Shown: one piece after another, positions 58,447 to 64,000 of the stretch
How positions within the stretch are numbered: the first letter of the stretch is position 1
How the letters are laid out: each line of letters begins with the position of its first letter
Origin: Cristatella mucedo
Lineage: Eukaryota; Bryozoa; Phylactolaemata; Cristatellidae
Direction: 5' to 3'
DNA length: 64,000 bases
Assembly (NCBI GenBank): GCA_009760855.2
Contig: WPIO01000007.1
Coordinates: forward strand, 5,144,501-5,208,500
Position numbers and translations under genes: made by a program
Notes under the pieces: generated by a model
Database searches by the model: none
Told to the model about the DNA's origin: nothing
The model's input: the letters and a program-made list of their open reading frames with translations, nothing else

Positions 58447-59807
58447 GCACTCTTTGACAGTGGTGTAACCTTAGGTGCTCTTGCTGCGTAGCCTTGCTGT
58501 TTGATGTCCTCGCCAAGCAGCTTCCTCGATTTCTTGCTGGCTTCAGTGAATCGCAGATTGTGTCAGCAGATTGATGACACTTGATGGAGCTCTTGCCCTC
58601 GCCTTTGTGCTAGCTCAGTCGGCAAGAGCTCTGTCAATGTTTCTGAGCCGACAGCCGGATCTGCATAACCTGTTGACAGACCTACAGCGAGCCAGTGGCA
58701 TGTCATAAGCATAGGGCAGGAAAGATGGACTCTATCCATTGCTGGACCTGGCTCGTAGGCCAATTGAACAGTGCTTTTCAGATGCATAATATTTCGCGAG
58801 GTTGTCGAAATTGGGGCACTACGGCTACTATAGCATGCTAAGAGGCTTATACACAGATTAATTTAGAAAAATTCTGAGCTACCTATGTAAATAAGTAAGC
58901 AAATTGCAGGTTTCCAAAAAATGTACGACTCATTAAAGCCTGTCCATTCTACTTTGCCAAATAGATAGAGCCAGGGCGGAACCCCTTTGTGGCATCAGTC
59001 GATGTCAGCAGCAATTGGTGGACTGCTGCAGCAGCAGCAGGGGAGCAGTGCTTGGCAGTGAAGGGCAAACAGCACTCTTCAATGCCTTCTTCATCGACTC
59101 ACGAGTTCACCCAAACCTGCTTGACAATCCTGCCCTTGACGAACGAACGGCACGTCACTAAAGCTGCGCTCAAGCGACTGCATTGGCAGAAGCATTTCCA
59201 GCAGTCTCGGTGGCAGCAGCAACGTCGTGTCCTTGGCTTACGTGCAAAACCGGTTATGAGCACACAGCCCAAGGACACAGAAGCAATTGTACTTGCTGCG
59301 TGATTACTATATAAATGTCGTGCCTACTGTGACCGGCTATTTCTTTTGGCTCATGCCAAATGACTATCCCTGGTGCTGCTCCCAGTCACCCAGCCAAGGG
59401 CAGCAGACACTACTAACCCGAGACCGTGATCTTTTGCCACTGCTGCTGAGGCTGATTCGGGCATGCCCGAGCAGCAATAAGCTCATTTGCTGGTAGGCAG
59501 ATGTCACACGGATGACTGTGTATGCGACTGCTGCCGATTGCTCAGGAAGCTCCGTGCCCTTCGTACCCAGTGCACTGGGCTCGTTTCTACGAGAGACATG
59601 CCTGCAGTGCAGCATTGGCAAGTGGCTAAGGCGCTTGCATCCTTCCTCTCCGAAGATTGTGCTGTCAAATGCAGTGATCAAGCAGACACAATATCCCTGC
59701 CCTATCATTCACTTCGATAGCCAGCAAGCTCTCGGCTGAGCTGTATGCCAAACGCTTGGAGTTACACGGCAAGCACTGCAGAACGTGAGCAATCGTGTGC
59801 CCACACA
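58447..59807. other. GC-richer region without a recognised gene
   Basis: Several frames of 70-114 codons on both strands (58,989-59,303; 59,364-59,708; 59,487-59,739) overlap. At 58,603-58,640 the + strand has GTGCTAGCTCAGTCGGCAAG, a textbook tRNA A box, but no B box follows. A (CAG)n run lies at 59,027-59,041. Confidence 0.35.
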
Positions 59808-59893
59808 TGAGAGAGAGAGAGAGGAAGGGAGGAAGGGAGGGGGAGGGAGGGAGAGAGGGAGGGAGGGAGGGAGGGAGGGAGGGAGAGAGAAAG
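59808..59893. repeat. (GA)/(GGGA)n purine tract
   Basis: An 86-base all-purine + strand made of GAGAGA and GGGAGG units. Confidence 0.97.
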
Positions 59894-59910
59894 ATCTTGC
59901 CCATCTTGCC

Positions 59911-59934
59911 AGCTGCTGCTGCTGCTGCTGCTGT
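59911..59934. repeat. (CTG)n microsatellite
   Basis: Eight CTG units. Another interrupted CTG-rich run occurs at 60,425-60,460. Confidence 0.9.
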
Positions 59935-59935
59935 T

Positions 59936-61392
59936 ATGACCCAGAGTCCTGCAGATAATGGCCCTGTTCATATGTTGTGTGCAGGGGATCAGCACACAGT
60001 CTGTCAGCCTTGATGCCACTTTATCTAGTGATTCCAAGATCCGGCCCAACGGCTTCCTGTCCGACCTTTGTACTTTAATTCGGACCCATCGAGCCAGCCA
60101 GCCTAGGGCACCACTTTGCTTTCTGGCCTGCATGCATGGAACATGTGGACTCAACTACCCCTGGCTGCCGAAGAGGCAGCTGGCATTGTTGCTGCCTGCC
60201 TGTAGACGTGATTGCCACCAGCTGTGCTGCCCGCAGAGCAGCTAGTTCTGACCGGTTATTGCTAACCCCCAGGGCTGCCTTATCAGGCCCACAATTTACC
60301 AGGCCTGTATCACCCATGGGTGCCTACCTCTGCAGATCCTTTGTTGACTGAGAATGAAAACAAAAAGGAAAGCAACAGGGAGCCCTGCTTCGTGCAGCAA
60401 GCCAGAGCTGGCTGCTGGTGGGGCAGCTGCTGCCAGGAGGCTGCTGCTGCTGCTGCTGCCGCCAGTCATCTGCTCCCACGGAGAAAGCTGCAAGATTAGA
60501 GGGCAAGGCCCTTGTCGGATCCTGGGATGCCATCAAATGTCAGAAGGAGTGGATACAAGCACCCCCTCCTAGGCTTGGTTCCCAAGCAGCAGCTTAGAGC
60601 TGTTAAGCAGCATTCGATGAGCTCACTACCATAGAGTGGGATGAGCACGGTGGACTTTGACTGTGAACACCACAGGGCAAGATGGTTTTCTGGGGTCAGT
60701 AATGGCTGGCTGATGGGGGCATACTGTTCACTACACTTCTCTGGAGCAGTCTTCGAGCAAGCGAATGTGACTTATTGTGCCAAGCCACTGTCGGAGCAGA
60801 GAGGATCGCTAGAACAAGCCCACGAGCCCTCTGTTGTTGCACCAAATCGATGCACGGCACCTGTCTTGCACCGATTGCTATCTTCAGGTCACGACAACCG
60901 GGACTGCCAACCCTTTTCACTCGTCTTGCAGGGTCGGCACCTGATTTAAGCCTTCGGTTAATTTACATCAGTGTTTTCGACCATGTCCTGGAGAGAGAGA
61001 AACATCTCTTAAATTTCTGTTCCAGTCTTCCGTGCAGCTTCCTCACACAGTAGTTCACGAGTGTCTTGTAATCCGAAGTTCCCCGGGCATCAAATCGGTT
61101 CACGATTTGAAATAGAACTGTTATGATGCGTCAGCAGAGGACCGATCAGGTCCCGGTCTGAAGGTAAGTACTGTGGGTGATGGATAGCTGAACCAGGTGC
61201 AAACAGCTGCCAGTCTGTTAATATACAGCTTAATAATAGCTACATAGCAGCTTAGTCTGTTAACACACTAGCAGATTCAAGCCTCTTTTGTATAGATACA
61301 AAAGAGCCTTTGCTGTTATCACCACTTCCTTGCAGTGACAATAAAGGATTTGTGGCTATTTTGAGATTATGACACTGTCGTTGGATTATGGG
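59936..61392. other. GC-rich region, no recognised gene
   Basis: GC-rich with many overlapping frames (up to 102 codons at 60,641-60,949 on + and 80 codons at 60,317-60,075 on -). The - frame contains NNRSELAALRAAQLVAITST, which faintly recalls an RNase H motif of retroelements, but neighbouring blocks do not support it. Together with the LTR-like end at 61.4-61.55 kb this could be a decayed LTR element; evidence is weak. Confidence 0.3.
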
Positions 61393-61551
61393 CTGTTACA
61401 ATTTATGGCAGCTGTATACATAAGTGCCGGGTAGCAAAGGCCCGGGGAGTTATGTCGAGGACAGTCGCGTACTGGCCCTCTGCGGTATCCGTGTGAATAA
61501 ACGTCTTTGAGCCTGCTTTGGTGTTCTGTGTGGTATCGTGTATCTGCCACT
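61393..61551 (+). repeat. possible solo LTR
   Basis: It begins TGTTAC and ends TGCCA, with a TATA-like TATACATAAG about 25 bases in and AATAAA at 61,498-61,503 followed by a T/G-rich stretch (TTTGAGCCTGCTTTGGTG). That order is the plan of an LTR. No second copy lies in the window and target-site duplication was not seen, so this is tentative. Confidence 0.3.
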
Positions 61552-61554
61552 TAG

Positions 61555-61650
61555 AGAATGTCAAACTACAGGATTCGAACCCACGACCTCGAAACCCAGG
61601 TCCTGAAAAGCAGCCCTCCTACCTGGTGTGCTATCACGGCTTTCGACAAG
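61555..61650 (-). mobile_element. tRNA-like SINE head
   Basis: On the - strand, GCCGTGATAGCACACCAGGT gives an A box and GTCGTGGGTTCGAATCCTGT a near-consensus B box. The anticodon stem does not pair well, so it is a tRNA-derived repeat, not a working tRNA gene. A second tRNA-like stretch follows at about 61,750-61,830 on the same strand (CCAGCTCAATGGG and GGGATCGATCCC). Confidence 0.5.
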
Positions 61651-61916
61651 CCGACATAGAGCAAATACTTTACATAACCAGGCAGGCTTTGAACTAGATG
61701 CATTGAACGTGGCAATGAAAACAGGATACAATGCAGAATCTCTCATAATTTTGCTCGGAATGGGATCGATCCCTCGGTATTATTTTGCTGGTTCAAAAGT
61801 CGACCCATTGAGCTGGAGCGGTTGAGACTACTGTTCCCCCTCGCTCCCTCTCTCAGCACAGGGTTAGGCTTTTAATGACCACTTACATAATCGAACCGTA
61901 TTCGCTTGGGTTGCCT

Positions 61917-61919
<3 letters not shown>

Positions 61920-61964
<45 letters not shown>
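61920..61964. repeat. (AC)n microsatellite
   Basis: About 22 AC units. Confidence 0.98.
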
Positions 61965-61967
<3 letters not shown>

Positions 61968-62349
61968 TTTAATAGCAGTTCGTTCCGAGCTGCGCTTGTA
62001 AATACAAATGAGTCAGCCGAAGGACCAGTCTCCCCACAAACCCACAGTTGCTCGCTGGGGCGGTCGCGTGAATGTGAGTGTAAGCTAGCACGAAACTTAT
62101 TCCTCGAAAAAATGATCTATCCTAAGTGCTTGCTAAGCAAAATGACTGCATGGGTTAATTATACAGAATTTAATTAATAATAAGAATAATAATAGTAATA
62201 ATAAGTTAATTATGCAGAAAAGGGAGAAGCTGTTGGCCCAGTCGGCTATCGCTAAGCTGTTCCTTCAATAGGCGACAGAGCTGATCTGGATAGTCTGAGG
62301 AGGTTGAATCGAGTCCTCATTCGCCGAAAGGGACCACGTGCTTAGTAAT
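61965..62349. other. no recognised feature
   Basis: Holds an (AATAAT)-rich stretch at 62,174-62,210 that may be a leftover LINE tail. Nothing else is identifiable. Confidence 0.35.
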
Positions 62350-63068
<719 letters not shown>

Positions 63069-63070
63069 AT

Positions 63071-63200
<130 letters not shown>

Positions 63201-63222
63201 ATATTGTACCTCACTATATGCT

Positions 63223-63545
63223 AAGTGGTTTGACCCAGTGGTTAAGGTGCTCGGACTTCCTCTCCCTATCTAAGATAAGGAGCTGTCTTCCACGGTGGCT
63301 TGCAAAAGATTTAACTAGCTCCTTAGTTCTGTCGTTGCCTACAATCTTCCAAAAGAGTGTACTGGTATGTGAGTCTATGGTTGGCTGACATGGGCATGTT
63401 TTAAGTTGTCCAGCCACCCAACAATTCCGGCATGCCCCGACCAAAGTCTGGCCGAGGTCGTGGGCTCGAGCCCCGTGGCACATGTGAAGAGTTTGAATTG
63501 AAATTAAGTTCTCTTAATGCTATACAAATGAATTATAAAAAATAT
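63223..63545 (+). mobile_element. tRNA-headed SINE split by LINE-B sequence
   Basis: The A-box end GTGGTTTGACCCAGTGGTTA then AGGTGCTCGG (63,223-63,254) and the rest (about 63,433-63,545: CCCCGACCAAAGTCTGGCCG, GTCGTGGGCTCGAGCCCCGT, AAATTAAGTTCTCTTAATGC) are one SINE. The ~178 bases between are foreign and include a LINE-B piece. Confidence 0.75.
63262..63345 (+). mobile_element. LINE-B internal fragment within the SINE
   Basis: CTATCTAAGATAAGGAGCTG and TCTTCCACGGTGGCTTGCAA, then AACTAGCTCCTTAGTTCTGT match LINE-B at 22,380-22,456. It is internal sequence with no 3' tail, so it did not arrive by ordinary LINE insertion alone. Confidence 0.7.
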
Positions 63546-63686
63546 ATGCCATATGTATTTGCTATATGCAGGTCCCCACAGGTTCTTTCTGCTTGGCCTA
63601 CCTGTGCACGATTGAGTGTGGTCTTTTAGCTAGGGTTCTACTAACTAGCGGCAGCGAGTCTTTTTTGCATGATTATCTTTGGATTG

Positions 63687-64000
63687 TAATGTAATGTATC
63701 TCCGTCCGTAAGGTGAGTGTTTTTGCATTGCGAACTCAAAGTGTAAGCACCTTTTGGTTGGCCTAAAGTAGCCGATAGACTTCATCCCACCCAACAAAGA
63801 GAAGCATAGCTGAATAGGAAGAGCAGTCGACGAAGCAAGTAGCATGGAAGTAGCAGCTCAGGGCGGCTGAAAAGGATGTGCCATGGTCAGCAGCAGGAGA
63901 GTAGAGGTCGCTGCGTAAACACTGTGGTGGAATAGAGTTGAACAGTCTGAGACATGTGAAGCGAATGCTTCTGTCTCCAACGGTCTTTATTCCTAGCAAG
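63687..64000 (-). mobile_element. LINE-B 3' end, runs off the window
   Basis: Begins with GTAATGTAATGTATCTCCGT (the tail, read on +), then the 3' UTR and frame. The - frame 63,999-63,763 reads KTVGDRSIRFTCLRLFNSIP, matching KTVGDRSFSSAGPRLWSWLP of the copy at 22,240. It continues past base 64,000. Confidence 0.88.

Noticed and set aside
58603-58640. A perfect tRNA A box (TAGCTCAGTCGG)
   Set aside because: No B box or cloverleaf follows, so it is not a tRNA gene; a broken SINE head is possible.

Overview
The window is animal nuclear DNA, most likely from a non-vertebrate metazoan. The signs are spliced genes with GT/AG introns, a nuclear tRNA-Ser with a long variable arm, very long (TC)n, (TA)n and (AC)n microsatellites, and a heavy load of non-LTR retrotransposons with matching tRNA-derived SINEs. 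I cannot name the species from the sequence.

Three protein genes can be assembled exon by exon with reading frames that close. (1) On the + strand, 25,815-30,976, six exons encode a 286-residue secreted protein with two tandem ten-cysteine domains of the DUF4773 type. (2) On the + strand, 37,559-44,518 and probably beyond, at least five exons encode the OB-fold of a SOSS-B (NABP1/2, hSSB1/2) single-strand DNA-binding protein; its last exon or exons are not located with confidence. (3) On the - strand, 52,539-49,463, eight exons encode a 514-residue amino-acid transporter heavy chain of the SLC3A2 (4F2hc/CD98hc) type. A tRNA-Ser(CGA) gene lies on the - strand at 24,959-25,040. The genes are unrelated in function and appear to be independent neighbours.

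Most of the rest is mobile DNA in many layers. LINE-A is a CR1/L2-group non-LTR element ending in (TTA)n, with about twenty 5'-truncated copies; the longest is at 55,219-57,780. LINE-B is a second family ending in (ACATT)n, with copies at 2,016-2,372, 22,240-23,105, 47,779-48,111 and 63,687-64,000. A tRNA-headed SINE has a tail that copies the LINE-A 3' end. There are also an inverted-repeat (MITE-like) element at 23,651-24,173, a hAT transposase remnant at 35,660-36,480, a possible solo LTR near 61.4-61.55 kb, and several other tRNA-like repeat fragments. Insertions inside insertions are common: LINE-B in LINE-A, LINE-A in LINE-A, SINE in LINE-A, MITE next to SINE in LINE-A, and LINE-B in SINE.

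Layout: 1-25 kb is repeat-rich with no recognised gene; 25-31 kb holds the tRNA and the DUF4773 gene; 31-37.5 kb holds repeats and the hAT remnant; 37.5-48 kb holds the SOSS-B gene, whose introns and downstream DNA are full of LINEs; 49-52.6 kb holds SLC3A2 on the opposite strand; 53-64 kb is repeat-rich, ending in long (AC)n tracts and a LINE-B copy that runs off the window. Two stretches (13,874-14,280 and 34,020-34,409) look coding but match no family I recognise. Boundaries of repeats are estimates by eye.
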